DNA from: Hymenopus coronatus
Lineage: Eukaryota; Arthropoda; Insecta; Mantodea; Hymenopodidae
Direction of reading: 5' to 3'
Length of the DNA: 64,000 bases
Assembly: GCA_030762935.1 (NCBI GenBank)
Contig: CM060883.1
Coordinates: 36,479,501 to 36,543,500 of the forward strand
In this document: in pieces, positions 11,319 to 23,346 of the stretch
Layout: each line of letters opens with the position of its first letter
Position numbering within the stretch: position 1 is the stretch's first letter
Notes under the pieces: generated by a model
Databases searched by the model: none
What the model was told of the DNA's origin: nothing
What the model saw: only the letters and a program-made list of their open reading frames with translations
Made by a program: the position numbers and the translations under genes

Positions 11319-12009
11319 CAAATGAAAAGGCTGTCATGTATCTCACACTGCATGTTAGAGAGACGGGAATTGCAAGAAATCACCTACTCTCAACCCCTTT
11401 TCACCCGTATATGAAACCACATCATTACTGATTTGATCACAGAAGTGTTTACTTTTTGTTTTAATGCGAGTGATCGATTAGTTGTAACTGAAATAGTTAC
11501 TACTAATAAGGGAATAAGGGAAAGCCATGTGCACTTCACAGAAACAAAACGACGCATCAAAACTTATTAAGTTGATTTTCAACACGCCAAATAATGGGTA
11601 ATATATCATTTTGCCAGAGCAACACCTGGGAAAAGTGTTGCCTTAAGCAATTGAAATGAATACTGAAAGGCAGTCTTATGTAAATGGGACTACATCCCTC
11701 TTCATTACCTGTTCTAGGAAGGTTGATCGCTTTTTGACTTGGCGAAGAGAAGTTATTTCGACCTTGACTTCATGACATCGAGTGTCTCCACTAGACATTT
11801 TGGCGGCTGATCTCCTTCAGACAAAACTTATGTAACTTCATGAACGATAAAGTGGCATTGCCATGCCTATATTAGCATAATGCCCTTTGTTCATCAGCGT
11901 TGCAACCAGAAAATTATTTTGTATTTACAATTAAGTAATGTAAATAAATACATTTTTAACTCTTCGGTGTTTTTGCTTTACACATATTGGCCTTCAGGAA
12001 TCACCTAAT
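11319..12009. other. Unique stretch
   Basis: No repeat member or coding motif was recognised. Confidence 0.4.
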
Positions 12010-12130
12010 GGGTCATCGGGGGAGAGAAAAAGACACAAATCCATGCCCAAGACAGGACTCGAACCTTCGAACCCTTGTGCCACGACCTTCAGTGTTAACA
12101 CTTGTCATTCCGGACACAAGGCGAGTTTCT
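12010..12130 (-). mobile_element. tRNA-like SINE remnant (family F)
   Basis: On the minus strand it carries a B box GGTTCGAGTCCTG followed by TTGGGCATGGATTTGTGTC, like the remnants at 9.0 and 10.7 kb. The tail is lost. Confidence 0.5.
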
Positions 12131-12760
12131 TGACGAATATTTTTCAGCTAATTTAGTTTCCTTTTTCTTTTCAATATTGGCATTATTCTTCCTTTCACAA
12201 TATTTCTAAAACAGCGGTTTCCTTCACTTTATCGCAACGACTTTATAACATTTCTTAGTTAACCTTTTATATAAAGTTAATAACATTTATAATTGTGCTC
12301 TGCTCAAATTTATAGCCCGATTCTTCGAATCGGAAGCATTAAATGTTGAATTATAAAGTAATCTGTGAAACAGATCTCACAGGAAAGTGTTTCGTATAGG
12401 TGTTGATTGAAGGAGGAAGGTTTATAAACTGAGAAGCTATAGACTGGTTTCAAGGCGTTTGTACTGCCAGTTCGCACAAAGCTTTTCCATGTAGTTGTAC
12501 GATAAAAGAATGGCTACACGATAATGTAAAGTTCCGATACCTAACTTACAACCTTACAAGGACACACTCGCAACAAAGTTATGTTTTCATGTCTTGTGAC
12601 TATACATCTTCCATTCCTTCTTAATAGCGTCCACTCCCTGCAAACACAATGCGTCTATTGACAGGGTATTAGGGTTGGATGCTCGACTGCACGGCTACTA
12701 TGTACCTGCTTTCTGTTTGTCTGCTGCCACCAGACCAGCTGCCGGCCATAACTTTAAAAA
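12131..12760. other. Unique stretch
   Basis: No feature was recognised. Confidence 0.4.
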
Positions 12761-13614
12761 CCTGATGTGTTCCATTCCATGACTTACAACTCTGTAACAA
12801 ATTATTGTTAAAAAATTTATACTTCTATTTATTTCATGCTAATCGAGAAAAAATTAGCAGAAATAGTCTTATTACTTGCTTCCTTGTAAGTAGAAGCGAA
12901 ATAAGGGAGTACCACAGGTTAAAGAGCTAGTCAAGAGCTGGTTGCTATGTGACTTAACTTCCTTTGTTTGTATGTATGGACAGGAGTTGACAAATTCCTA
13001 CATGAGAAAAGTATAAATTTTTCAAAGCTGAAACTAAAAACAAGGAGTATCTAAAAAAACAATCAACTCCACGAAAAAAATATATATTACATAAATTGTG
13101 TGTTTTAACGTGCTCTACATATTTTGTGTGGTAAGTATTTGTCCATCTGTTACGGTTTAGCAGTTATGCAAAATTCCGTAAAGTTCATCCAGAATAAAGT
13201 AGGTTTTAGAGGCTTTTTCCAGAAAATTCAAGATATACATTTTATTTGTCTCGTAAATATTGTTAATATACGTTATTTTAATTAAAATCTTTAGAGCCAT
13301 TTTTAAGAAAATAAAAATTTTCGGATAAATAAAGGATAGTTGGGGTTGGGGGGATTTTCTTGAAAATCTTCGTGTCGAATCCTTGGAAGATAACAAACTT
13401 AAGTACGAAATTTGGTATTCAACGGTCTTTTTCATTTTTGAGCTATGCTGTCCGCAGACACACGCACACACACAGACCTTTTTCTGAAAATGTTTTTTTT
13501 TGGATTCAGGGGGACCCAAAACATGTATTTCCAGTGAAATCTCGGTATCGAATTTTTGGATGGAATACAATACCTTCTCTATACACTATGTACATAGTAC
13601 GTGTAGAGAAAGTA
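12761..13614 (-). mobile_element. PHR repeat copy 6, complete
   Basis: Complete reverse copy of about 854 bp, from tail CTGATGTGTTCCATTCC to head palindrome ATACACTATGTACATAGT and the terminal GTGTAGAGAAAGTAA. The CA-rich tract lies near 13450-13480. An open frame (137 codons, minus, 13157-13570) runs through it and resembles frames in other copies; I treat it as compositional. A short extra tail piece (CTCTGATGTGTTCCATTC) lies at 13659. Confidence 0.85.
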
Positions 13615-14007
13615 ATAAAAATTGTTTGTGGTTTTCAAAAAATCAAGCAACTAAAACTCTGATGTGTTCCATTCTCTACGTCTCTGTACCAATTTTGGGT
13701 AGATTATGGTCTGGATAAACGCCTGCTGCATACATTAGCGATCATGGCAATCAGAGGATCTATTCTCAACCTCAGAAATCATTTGCATTCGTTTTAATGC
13801 TGATGCTATGTAAATCCATTAAATTTTGTTGTATGATTCTGCAACTAATAATGTATTATAATGTCAAGATTGGTATGTGCTATTTGTATTAGATTTTAAG
13901 TTTATCATCTCTAATTTTATGTTTTCCATACAATTTATTTTTATGATTGTAAATTATATTTAAAAAGTTAATTGTATAGTTATACTTTGTCTACATGGCT
14001 GCCCTCA
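13615..14007. other. Mostly unique stretch
   Basis: Apart from the short extra PHR tail piece near 13659-13690, nothing was recognised. Confidence 0.4.
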
Positions 14008-14765
14008 TAATAATAATTCTTTAAACGCCTTATTCTTCTGTCTAGTTCATGATAATCGAGCTAAATATTAGCAGAAATTGCCCTATTGCTTGCTTTCTAG
14101 TAAGTAGAAGGGAAATAAAGGAATACACTAGGCTAAAGTGATAGTCAAATGATTTAAAAACTGTTGGCCATGAGACTGAAATTCGTTTCTTTTCTCGACC
14201 AGGAGTTGACAAATTCCCACATGAGAGAAATTTAAGTATTTTAAAACTGAAACTAATAACAAGGAAATGTTCAACTCCACAAAAACATGCCCTATATGGC
14301 ATAACTTACGTGTATCAACGAGCTCTATATGCTTTATGTAGTAAGTTTTTTTTTTCTTCCTCTATCTCTTACGGTTTACCCGTATGCAAAAGCCATCCAG
14401 AGTGAAGTAGTTTTCAGAGGCTATTCCCAAAATATTCAATATAAACATTTTATTTGTCATGTAAATTTTTAATGTACGGCAGTTTAATCAGAGTGGTTAA
14501 ACTATTTTGAGAAAATAAAAAAAAAACTCAAACTTTTTTCCATATGAAGAGGAGTTTGGGGTGTGGGGATTTTCCTCAAAATCTTCGTGTCGCATCCTTG
14601 GAAGATACTAAACTTAAATACAAAGTTACGTATTTTACCGACCTTTCGATTTTGAGTTATCGTGTACACATGCACATGAATCCTTTTCTAATTTTTTTTT
14701 TAATAAGGGAACCCTAAAACATGTATCTCGGTTTGAAATGTTTGGGTGGAATAGAAGGAGTAAAA
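14008..14765 (-). mobile_element. PHR repeat copy 8
   Basis: Reverse copy from a degraded tail (TCATGATAATCGAG) through TCGCATCCTTGGAAGATACT to TTTGGGTGGAATAG. The head palindrome is gone. A further fragment at about 14800-14898 repeats the CA tract and TAGAATGCAATAA end. Confidence 0.75.
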
Positions 14766-14799
14766 GTGTTGCATGTTCACCTAAACTAGGATTCGGGCA

Positions 14800-14898
14800 T
14801 TATATTTTTAAACAGATGTGCTGTGCTGTTCACACACACACACACACACATTTTTTTTTCTTCTTCGGTAGAATGCAATAATCGGTAGAGAGAATAAA
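14800..14898 (-). mobile_element. PHR head fragment with CA microsatellite
   Basis: CACACACACACACACACA at about 14832-14850 is followed by a T run and GGTAGAATGCAATAATCGG, ending GTAGAGAGAATAAAA. It looks like an internally deleted head segment. Confidence 0.55.
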
Positions 14899-15689
14899 AT
14901 GCATGAATAAACTCAGATTTGAAATTCCTATATGAAGTAGAAACAACTGCAGCATTCTGAATTTATTTTATGACTCTGCATTTCGAAAGCTTTAGAGTTA
15001 TGATAGAATATGGTTTCATATTAATATAAAAAGTACGCTTTAGCCAGAGTAATTAAAACACTATTTGCACAACTTTTTCATCTTTAGCTTCTGTGTTTTA
15101 AGTTTTAGCCAGGGAAAATAAGCAGCTTGTTAGCTTAAGGTTCTTCACTCTCCCATGCGTGCTGGTCGTAGGGGTAGCTCAATATGCCCGTTTTTGAACG
15201 TTAAGTTAAAAAAGTGAAGATCAGTTTACGTTATCCACGCTTGGAAAAGTTTCTCCAGGAAATAACAAAGTTTTTTCTCGCGTGCGACTCTCCTGGGTTG
15301 CATGATGATGAGCCAAGAATAACCCCCCGGGTGTGTCTAAATATCTGACGACGTCTCGGCGACATGGAGATTTCCCCGTCAGGGCGATAAGACTATTTGT
15401 ATTCCGTGACCCCGATGTACAGGTCCGAGCAAAAACATTTCTGGTCAGCAAACAGTGGAGTGAATCCATTTCCTGCGGACTGAGGTTCTTATTCTCAGCA
15501 GAGAAGGGATGCGAACGAAGACGAGATTGCAGAGGGTGATCCAATCTTGCGGAACATAAACAAACTTGTTTTTTACTTTGGAGTACAGTGTGCATGTGAC
15601 GCAGCGAAAAGACTGACAGTTCTTTTATTTTCGCTGCACAAATAAACATAGATATATATATTTTTACAGGTTTTTCGCTTTTTAGTTGC
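14899..15689. other. Unique stretch with a 156-codon minus frame
   Basis: The minus-strand frame at 15221-15691 is GC-richer than its surroundings. It lacks a motif I can name, so it is not called as a gene. Confidence 0.35.
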
Positions 15690-17290
15690 ATTTTTCCAAG
15701 TTGATTTTGTCTGTCATTGTCCTTCTTTCAGTCCATGACTTGATTGACTTCATCCACCCATGTCAAGCGTGCCCTTCTTGATATCTTCTACCAAGATTTG
15801 TTCAGTTAATAACACTATATGGCAATCTTTCTTCCTTCATTCTTTTTACGTGTACATACCACTTTTAAACTTCTTGCTTTTAATCTATTACGTTCCTTTT
15901 GCTATCCATTTGTTGTATTGTTGAATTATTCGTGATTGATCATGCCCATTGAATTTTTGATATGCACATGTTCCTTCTCAATCCTCCACATGTTAAAATT
16001 CTTATATTATTGTATTTATTATATTCAATGTTGATTTTCTTGTGAAATTTCTGTTTTAAAACAAGCCAATGAACGATCTAATTGCGCCTCTTGAAAGATT
16101 CATTCTACTAGCTATGTCTTTTTCACCTCTGCCGGATCTGTCAACAGTAGATACCAGATACGAGGTACGTCCAGAAAGTAAGTTCCGTTTGGTAATACAA
16201 TTAAATTGTGTACAGATACAGAATAATTATTTATTGCACAAAATTCTAAAACTGTTAAACTACTTTTCCACATATCTGCCGAAATTTTGCAGGCATTTGT
16301 CATATCGTGGCACAAGTTTTTGTATACCTTCTTAATATAAGTTTGCCGCCTGTGTCTTAAAACATTTGGAAACATTTTCTTTCAGCTCTTCGTCATTGTT
16401 GAAGTATTGACCGCCAAGGAAAGACTTGAGATGTAAGAACAGATGAAAGTCACTAGGAGCGAGGTCAGGGCTGTACGGAGGAATGGTCAAACACGTCTCA
16501 GCCAAATCCCTGTAGGAGGTTTTTCGTCACATTTGCAGTGTATGGTCGTGCGTTGTCGTGAAGAAAAACAACACCTTTTGACGGCAATCCTCGGCGCATC
16601 TTCTCACCATTGAATCACTCATCGCATTTTGTCCGTAAACTTCGCAAATTTGCCGATAAATTTCAATTGGTTTCACTTTCCTAGCATTCAGAAAACGAAT
16701 CACAGATCTGATTTCACAAGCGGCGGGATTTTCAATCAACATTGTAAACAAGCACAACAAAGCGTATGTGGCTGACAGCGATCTCAAAATGGCGCACGTT
16801 TCTTCTCCTTGATACAGAGCGTCTACCGCGGATGTGCGGAACTGCGATCGCAGCGCTGCAGCGGAGATAAATTGAAACGGAACTTACTTTCTGAACGTAC
16901 CTCGTATTTAAACTCGTCAAGTTGTTGTACTGTATTATCATTTATTTTAACATTCTCTCCTGGTCCTCACACCACATGTTTTTTTCTTTTTAAAGTAATT
17001 TCAATTCCTCTTGCTCAAAAGCATCCACAAGTTTACGCGTTATAAATTCAACATCATCTGGCCTTGTCCTATTATCACCTGGTCGTCGGCAAATAATAAA
17101 TTATTGGCATTAATTCCAATTCCCATTTTGCAGCATGCCCTGTTCCAATTTTTTAACACAGATAAAAATAAAATAGTTTGCGTTTTCGGTTTACATGTTA
17201 TTCTGTTCCGTTCGATGACTTCTAGATTTGAACTAACGAAGTACTCCTCTCCATGCACCTCTTGTATCCATCCGCTTGAAAGTTCTTGAG
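15690..17290 (-). pseudogene. Decayed non-LTR retrotransposon reverse transcriptase, split by a mariner
   Basis: On the minus strand, upstream of the mariner (17258 down to 16905), the reading contains INANNLLFADDQVIIGQ. Its FADD is the catalytic Tyr/Phe-x-Asp-Asp box of reverse transcriptases. After a frameshift follows DDVEFITRKLVDAFEQEE and, in another frame, INDNTVQQLDEFKY. At that tyrosine/leucine junction the mariner is inserted. Downstream of it (16158 down to 15700) the reading resumes LVSTVDRSG, GEKDIASRMNLSRGAIRS and, further on, a histidine-valine-lysine-arginine-met block and LGRRYQEG. This order (FADD box, YLGS-like motif, HVKRM-like C-terminal block) is the established layout of LINE ORF2 C-terminal halves. 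Several stops and frameshifts show it is dead. The endonuclease and early RT motifs are not present. Confidence 0.75.
16161..16904 (-). mobile_element. Internally deleted mariner transposon with intact ends
   Basis: The 744-bp element is bounded by TA at 16159-16160 and 16905-16906. Its inverted ends read CGAGGTACGTCCAGAAAGTA and, from the other side, CGAGGTACGTTCAGAAAGTA. The minus strand encodes the transposase N terminus from about 16742 (MLIENPAACEIRSVIRFLNA… with SDSMVRR, the helix-turn-helix part). It then jumps directly to the VVFLHDNARPYTA segment that holds the second catalytic aspartate, followed by a YSPDLAPSDFHLF block. The DD34D first aspartate region is therefore missing and autonomous transposition is impossible. 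Mariners are usually near 1.3 kb, so roughly 550 bp was lost. A frameshift lies shortly after the junction. The ends look recent and could still be mobilised in trans. Confidence 0.88.
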
Positions 17291-18290
17291 TTTGCTATAG
17301 TACGGCATTTCTCCCGTTGTAGACGCTTTCGGTTTCTGGAGCCAATCATCTGAGGGAGCTTGTATCCCAAGGTGCTTGGACATTAGTCATGAAACGGAAG
17401 TGAAGAATTAGTAGACTTAGTTATGTGATCTTATAGTGCCGCCTCTGTATCTCCGGCTCTGACGTTTTGCGATACCGAGAGAGGCGCTGTTGTCTATTCT
17501 TCCGCTACTGTGCTATCTCTTCGTAAAATGCAAACAATAAAAGATGTAACGTTAACTAACAATAACTACAACCTTGCTTAACTATTGTAATTTACAATGT
17601 ATATCGCTTTGTTTGTGTGCAAATTAATGTTTACTTGTATATTATGTATTGAATTTCATAAATATTGTATACTAGTAATACGACCAAGAAGGTATGGTAA
17701 CTTAAAACAAATTAAAAGATAGCTATAATAACGCAGTAAATCGCAAACGTCTGAAAAACTAATTTTACCTAAAGCAAACTACTATCCACGACACGTGCTG
17801 CGCTTCGACGAGAATTGGCAACATAGTCGAACAGCTAGTGCTGTGATGGGGAGGAAGCATGTAATAGGTCCTAGCAGACAGCTCCACCCTTTGCTGTGCG
17901 CGGCAACCCAACACTGCAAACCTTCCCCGATTTTCCTTGTCTTTCTTTCGCACTGTGTTTTGCGTGTAGAGGAGCAACATTAAACTGTATTTATTAAAAA
18001 CGTTGCGGGCAATCAAATTAGATCTGCTAAAATCAATCAATAACTTCCTTTACTGTGGAAATTCATAGGTAGTTCTGCTAAAGGAGGAATTCTGATATTT
18101 ACATATCTCTTACTTTACAGGGGGAGATAGAGCGGCATACAAATACACTAAAGGGATCTTGAGAAATAAAATCTATTGAAAATGTAGGATTAAATAATCG
18201 AAATCCAAGGTAAAATGTTGATGCGAAAATTAGAGATTTTGTCCACTTTCTACTTTTATACAGTCAGATTAGGCCGTGAAGTCAAGACGC
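17291..18290. other. Unique stretch
   Basis: No repeat member or protein motif was recognised. Confidence 0.4.
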
Positions 18291-20051
18291 AATGCTGTTC
18301 GTGATTGTAATACTTTCATTATGCTGCATTACAATTGTAGTATATTGCTCTCATAGGAGTTTTAGTGATGCAGAATATGGTGCAGTGTTCAACTGTATTT
18401 TCTCTGTTTTATTCATCTCTAGGGCCGGTAATAAAGTTTCACTTGAGGGATACGTAGGGTTTTATGCAGGTCATAAAACAGCGCTATTTATATGTAACGT
18501 ACATTGTGCTGAATTTCGGTTAATACCGGAGATCACGAGAAGTCCATACTGCTTGAGTGGGACGCAGAACTCTCTGTTCCCAATGCAACAGAAGTAAAGG
18601 TCAATAGCTGCAACGCCCACTCCACCCGTTATCACTTATTTAGCATCAAATTAGTTTACCCACACAGTTCAGCATCAACTGTGCTGAATAAACATCGGGA
18701 GCGTTGTTGTATCATTTCGATGTGTGTAGCATTTGTTTGGAATCAAGCTGGAAATTGTCCACTGATTATTCAATTTCACTGCGCATAGAAATCATATATT
18801 GAAACTGGAACATTATGAAGTAATAAACGTTACCTGAATATCATTACCTTATTCCAGGAAAGAAAAGACGGCACAGTAAGGTTTAGTGATGTTGCTTCAG
18901 AGAAGTTTGTGCAACTAACTCTGCTCTAGACACATTTGCCCTGAATTTCTTAACTGTCACGTGACTATTCAACTGAAGCAGCTCTGATGAACTAGGCGAG
19001 GAGCCTTCGCTTTAAGCCTGCCTATCGGATGTGACTATTATTGGTGAGAAATTACCTTGTGATTGAGATTCCTGCTGACACGTGGTTGTCTTGGTACGCT
19101 GTTGCCACATTCAATCGCTGTCCGTCTGCAGCGGCTGTACCACCACCTCTTTGCTGATAATTTCATCATATTCACTTTCCCTATCTTCATAGAAATCGTT
19201 GGTGTTGCTTAAGTTTATAATCCACGTTCCACTGCTTCCTCTAAAACGCCATTTTCTTTCCATGCATTTCTATCAAAGTTCTCGTATGTTGAACTACTTT
19301 TCCCCATTTCTCACTAGTTACCTCATATATTCCTTTCAACATTGGGTCCTGTACTTCCTAGACGTAAAATTTGTATTATTTCGGATAACGTAACCTCTAC
19401 TTGTTTATCACGCCTGTAAGACATTTTCAAACCACAGTGTCACTCCTGATAGTTCTATGATGAGAACAAGAGCAATGCCCACAATATAAACTGTAAATAT
19501 AAATTCCTTACGGAATTTTCACAGAATGAAATCCAGCAATCAGATTCCAACAATCATCAGTATATGCATGAGAATGCGCGCGCAAATTTCCAGTGAATGC
19601 CTCTGACAATATCTATGACGGTTATGCATTTTTACACTGATTGGTCAGTAACCGGACGAGCCCCTATCAGCTGACGGCACACCCCTAAAGTGGACATTTC
19701 TCACCGTCTTTAAGTCAACTCTTGTTGGCTTCTGTGATTAAATAGGCGAGCTTCCTTTTTAAGTCTGCCTGTTGGATGACAAAACATGCTTTACATTTAT
19801 CATGACGGAGTATTTATGTAGCGATTATCGCCTGACCTTGCTCTACATCGCATTCAAAGCTGTACTTTGCCAAACGGGGGAAAGGGGAAGGGAATTGTGA
19901 GTGGCAGATTGTATATCAGCAGGACAACTTGTGAGAAATAAGGATTAGTTCACGTGGCCTGTAAGCGTTATAATGCAAATTTATGTAGAACAGACTTTTA
20001 GTCCACACTTGCTACCAAGATAGCTGCAAAATACTTAAACTGTTCGTAGTT
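18291..20051. other. Unique stretch with one signal-peptide-like frame and a weak direct repeat
   Basis: A 101-codon plus frame at 18292-18597 begins with a strongly hydrophobic stretch (MLFVIVILSLCCITIVVYC). No family was recognised. Segments near 18982-19024 and 19736-19780 share TAGGCGAG…TTTAAG(C/T)CTGCCT(A/G)T(C/T)GGATG. Confidence 0.35.
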
Positions 20052-20262
20052 CCCTAGACGGCCCGGGTTCGATCCTAAGCGGCCGCATGTGAGATTTGTG
20101 GTGGACGAAGTGGCGCAGGGGTTCTTCTCCGGGTTTTCCGGTTTCCCCCGCCATTGCATTCCGCCGGTGCTCCATCTTCATATCCATGTATCACCAGTGT
20201 CATCACCTGCGGTGCCACAGGTAGTAAAAGCTGTCGTGAAACACAACCAAAAAAAAAAAAAA
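20052..20262 (+). mobile_element. SINE-E
   Basis: It begins inside the tRNA head (CTAGACGGCCCGGGTTCGAT). The body has GTGGTGGACGAAGTGGCGCA, CCGGTGCTCCATCTTCAT and AGTGTCATCACC, and it ends in an A13 run near 20250-20262. It is the best plus-strand copy of this family here. Confidence 0.8.
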
Positions 20263-20902
20263 TGTCCGCAGCCTGACCTTACTTCACCTCCTGCTTACCT
20301 GATCACAAATGCTACTTCTAGCTAGGTGAGGTACATTTAAAGTTTCTTCGTTTCTATTGGAAGCTATCAAAAGTTACAGAATCGTGAACACTATGTGTGT
20401 GTGTTTGTGTAGATACTCAAGTAAACAAAGGTAATAATCGCTCTACGCTCTCAACACAAGTTTCCTGAAAAACAAATGCCAAATGTATTGGACATTATGT
20501 TTTTTTTATAACTGTTCGGAACTACGTAGCTAATGAGAATCTGCGTTATATAGTAATTATGTAGTCTTAAGCATGGCCAATATCCAATAGCTCCATGATT
20601 TGAATGAATATTTTCTATGGATTTAACAAGCTATTCTGTGTAGAATATAGAGGCATCTGGCGATTGTAATTTTACTTCATCGGGCCATGACTGGTCTAGA
20701 AGAATCGCGTGATTTGAGTACGCGCCTGTCTTTCTTTAGCTACGAGAAGTTACTAATGAAGAATTTCATAACTGCGAACAACGTAGGGTATGTTTAAAAG
20801 ATTTATGATAGTTGGTTCTAAATTATATGCCTAGGAAGAAGTGATATTATTAGCTTTAGTTGTAATCGGCTGTAGTAAATTAATGAGTGCGTTGCCACTG
20901 TA
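20263..20902. other. Unique AT-rich stretch
   Basis: No feature was recognised. Confidence 0.4.
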
Positions 20903-21456
20903 TGGTGGCCGTTTTTTTCAACCTGCGATAGGCTATAAATAAAATACAAGTTCATAGAAAACAATTATTTTATTACTAAAAGTTTTGTATACTTATGGTT
21001 ACCTTTCCAACATAATCACCGAAAAGATTGAGCCATTTATCGTACCTGTGCACAAGCTTTGCAATAACCGCTTCAAAAAATGTTGCCACCAGAGATTTCA
21101 AATGAGCATTGACGTTGGTTTGAAAGCGCTGGCCTCGACTTCAGTTCAGGGAAAATGTGAAAGACTCTGGGTGCAGGTCAAGTCTGTACAGCGGAAGATC
21201 GAAAATGTCCAATTGAAATTGTTCAAGGAGCCAATGGGTTGTGCCAGCAGTGTGTGGACGAGCATTGTCATGGATTAACACAATTCCTGAAGTCAGCATT
21301 CCTCTTCGTTTGTTTTGAATGGCTCTCCGCAAACGTCGTAAAGTACTAAGATCTTCAAAACAGGGTCAATGCTCATTTGAAATCATTGGCGGCAACATTT
21401 TTTGAAGCGGTTATTGCAAAGCCTGTTGATAAGGGGGAAGAAAAAAACGGTCCTCG
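20903..21456 (-). mobile_element. Fold-back mariner derivative
   Basis: Flanked by TA at 20901-20902 and 21457-21458. The ends share GGCCGTTTTTTT / GGACCGTTTTTTT in inverted orientation. The minus strand at 21141-21332 encodes MRRAIQNKRRGMLTSGIVLI then HDNARPHTA and a degenerate LYRLDLHPESF (normally YSPDLAPSDF). This is the mariner segment around the second catalytic aspartate. Left of it lies the normal 3' end (…LVHRYDKWL…). The right end is not the mariner 5' end but an inverted copy of the 3' region: 21365-21422 is the reverse complement of 21056-21113 with three mismatches. At 554 bp, with no N-terminal domain, it is non-autonomous. Confidence 0.85.
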
Positions 21457-21799
21457 TAGGTACATGAAGTTGAACTTTTATTTTTCCGTTTTGAAAATAT
21501 GAACAAGAATAGGGAGACGGTCAGCCGCGTTTAAATCCATTTGTGTAAAGAACTGGACAATAGCGTTAACGATGCCAGTACAAAACTCCGATATCTTACA
21601 TTCGCATGAGAGTCTACCTTCTAACGTTTATTAGCTGCTATACAAACTATTCTTACGCAAGGTTATTTTTCTATTTGCTCAATTTCAATTCACATAAACA
21701 GTTGCTAAGTAGCTACTTTTCACGTTTCGTTATAGATACAAAGAAAATAACGATGTCAAATGTTTTTTAACTGGATGCTCAATACAGGTCTTAAACTTC
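21457..21799. other. Unique AT-rich stretch
   Basis: No feature was recognised. Confidence 0.4.
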
Positions 21800-22135
21800 T
21801 TTACTCTTTCCGTACAATTGCGATAATCGATAAAATAATTGACAGGACTGTAAAAGAGTGAAAAAAGTGTTGAAGAAGTCAAATAATTACCGACATCTCG
21901 GAAATGATTTATGCCACAAAAAGGTATGGTTTGGAAAAAATCGTGTGTTTTAAATAGATCTACTTTATACAAATTCTTTTAGCTAGTTATACATAATTCT
22001 TTCCAAATGAAATGGACTTAATATGCTATTCCAAAATTATTCAAGATATGCAATTTATTTTTATGTAAGTTTGTTTAGTGAATAATATTTTTATCAAAAC
22101 CACTATATCCATTTTTAAGAAAATGAAAACAAAAA
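21800..22135 (-). mobile_element. PHR repeat copy 9, strongly diverged
   Basis: Recognisable by TGTTTTAAATAGATCTAC, ATTCAAGATATGCAATTTAT and CCATTTTTAAGAAAATGAAA in the correct order. Both ends are missing. It is among the most diverged copies. Confidence 0.5.
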
Positions 22136-23108
22136 AAAACAAAAAAATGCTTGAGCTCCCGGAATTTCGCTCAGAGTCTTCCCTTTGGTGGGAGTGGGGA
22201 AACATGATTCCAGCACTGGAGGTTAGAAGTATGACCGAGAAGTTTCAAAGTGCATGCCTCTGCGCCATCTGTCCCACACTGACTTCACTGAGCCCCGGAG
22301 TCAACCTGAAGCATGAAAGGGGAAACGAAATGACCTGAAATCCACAGTAGAATAATCACCGCATCATTCGTCTTATCAACCAGGGAAAATCGTGAAAACC
22401 CCAATCTAACCTAGGACCTCTCAAATGCGAGCCTATTTCATTACTACTCAATCGGTAATATTCTAATGTATGCAATGAATATCAAACTATCTGAGTAAAT
22501 AATAAGCATGTTCAAGTACCGATTGCAGAATCTAATTATTTGTTCTAAAAGAGGCTTTCTAGATGATATGATTAGTAAAGTAATACAATTTATTACTTCA
22601 GGAAGAATAAACTTGGTAGAAATGAGACACTGGGGGTAGCATGATACAGCTTGAATAATAAGTTTACTGGTTTAACGTGAGATTTTTATCTACTCGCTGC
22701 TTCTGTATTTTTATGTAATCATTTTGGCAAGTTCATGCTGCAGGCCAGACTTTCGCTTGTGAATACCTGCACGAACACCAACGGCGCCAATAGCGGAGCA
22801 ATATGCCTTTCACTTTCTGCGTGGTAGGTACAGAGCACGGGATAATGATATGCCCACGTTTTCATTCTTTTGTGTGTCATTCTTTACCCCGAAGCATGAC
22901 GCGGCGCACTGCAAGTAAAATGGGAGACAAAAAATGTAAGAATGCATGAATCACTTAATGTTTCCGCTTTTTTGTAAAATTTAAGGCGGGACACCCTGAA
23001 TATTTGAGACAAAATAACATGTCGTTAACGTGAAGCTGAAACGATAATGGTTAATTTCTTAATTTCTTTTAAAAACTCAAACTGTTTCAAACATTTTGCA
23101 TGTTTCTT

Positions 23109-23142
<34 letters not shown>

Positions 23143-23346
23143 TGGTTTCTTTATAGAGGAACCGTGAGCAAAATATCTCAAGGACCAACATTTCCTTACG
23201 GAATCTTCTAGTAAACTAACACACAGATACTTTACATGTCCTTTAATTTAAAAAAAAAATATCTGATAAGTTACATTCTTATGCCTTTCATTACCTTAAC
23301 TCTTTTATGAATGAGTAAGTATAGCAGATATTCTTATGAAGCTTAT
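22136..23346. other. Unique stretch with a poly-T run
   Basis: It contains T31 at about 23111-23141 and a transposon-end-like GGCGGGACACCCTG at 22984-22997. A tRNA-like minus remnant near 22400-22440 is too weak to call. Confidence 0.4.

Noticed and set aside
15221..15691. 156-codon minus frame as host exon
   Set aside because: No domain, no splice evidence and no signs of coding bias beyond slightly higher GC; kept only as an unassigned frame.
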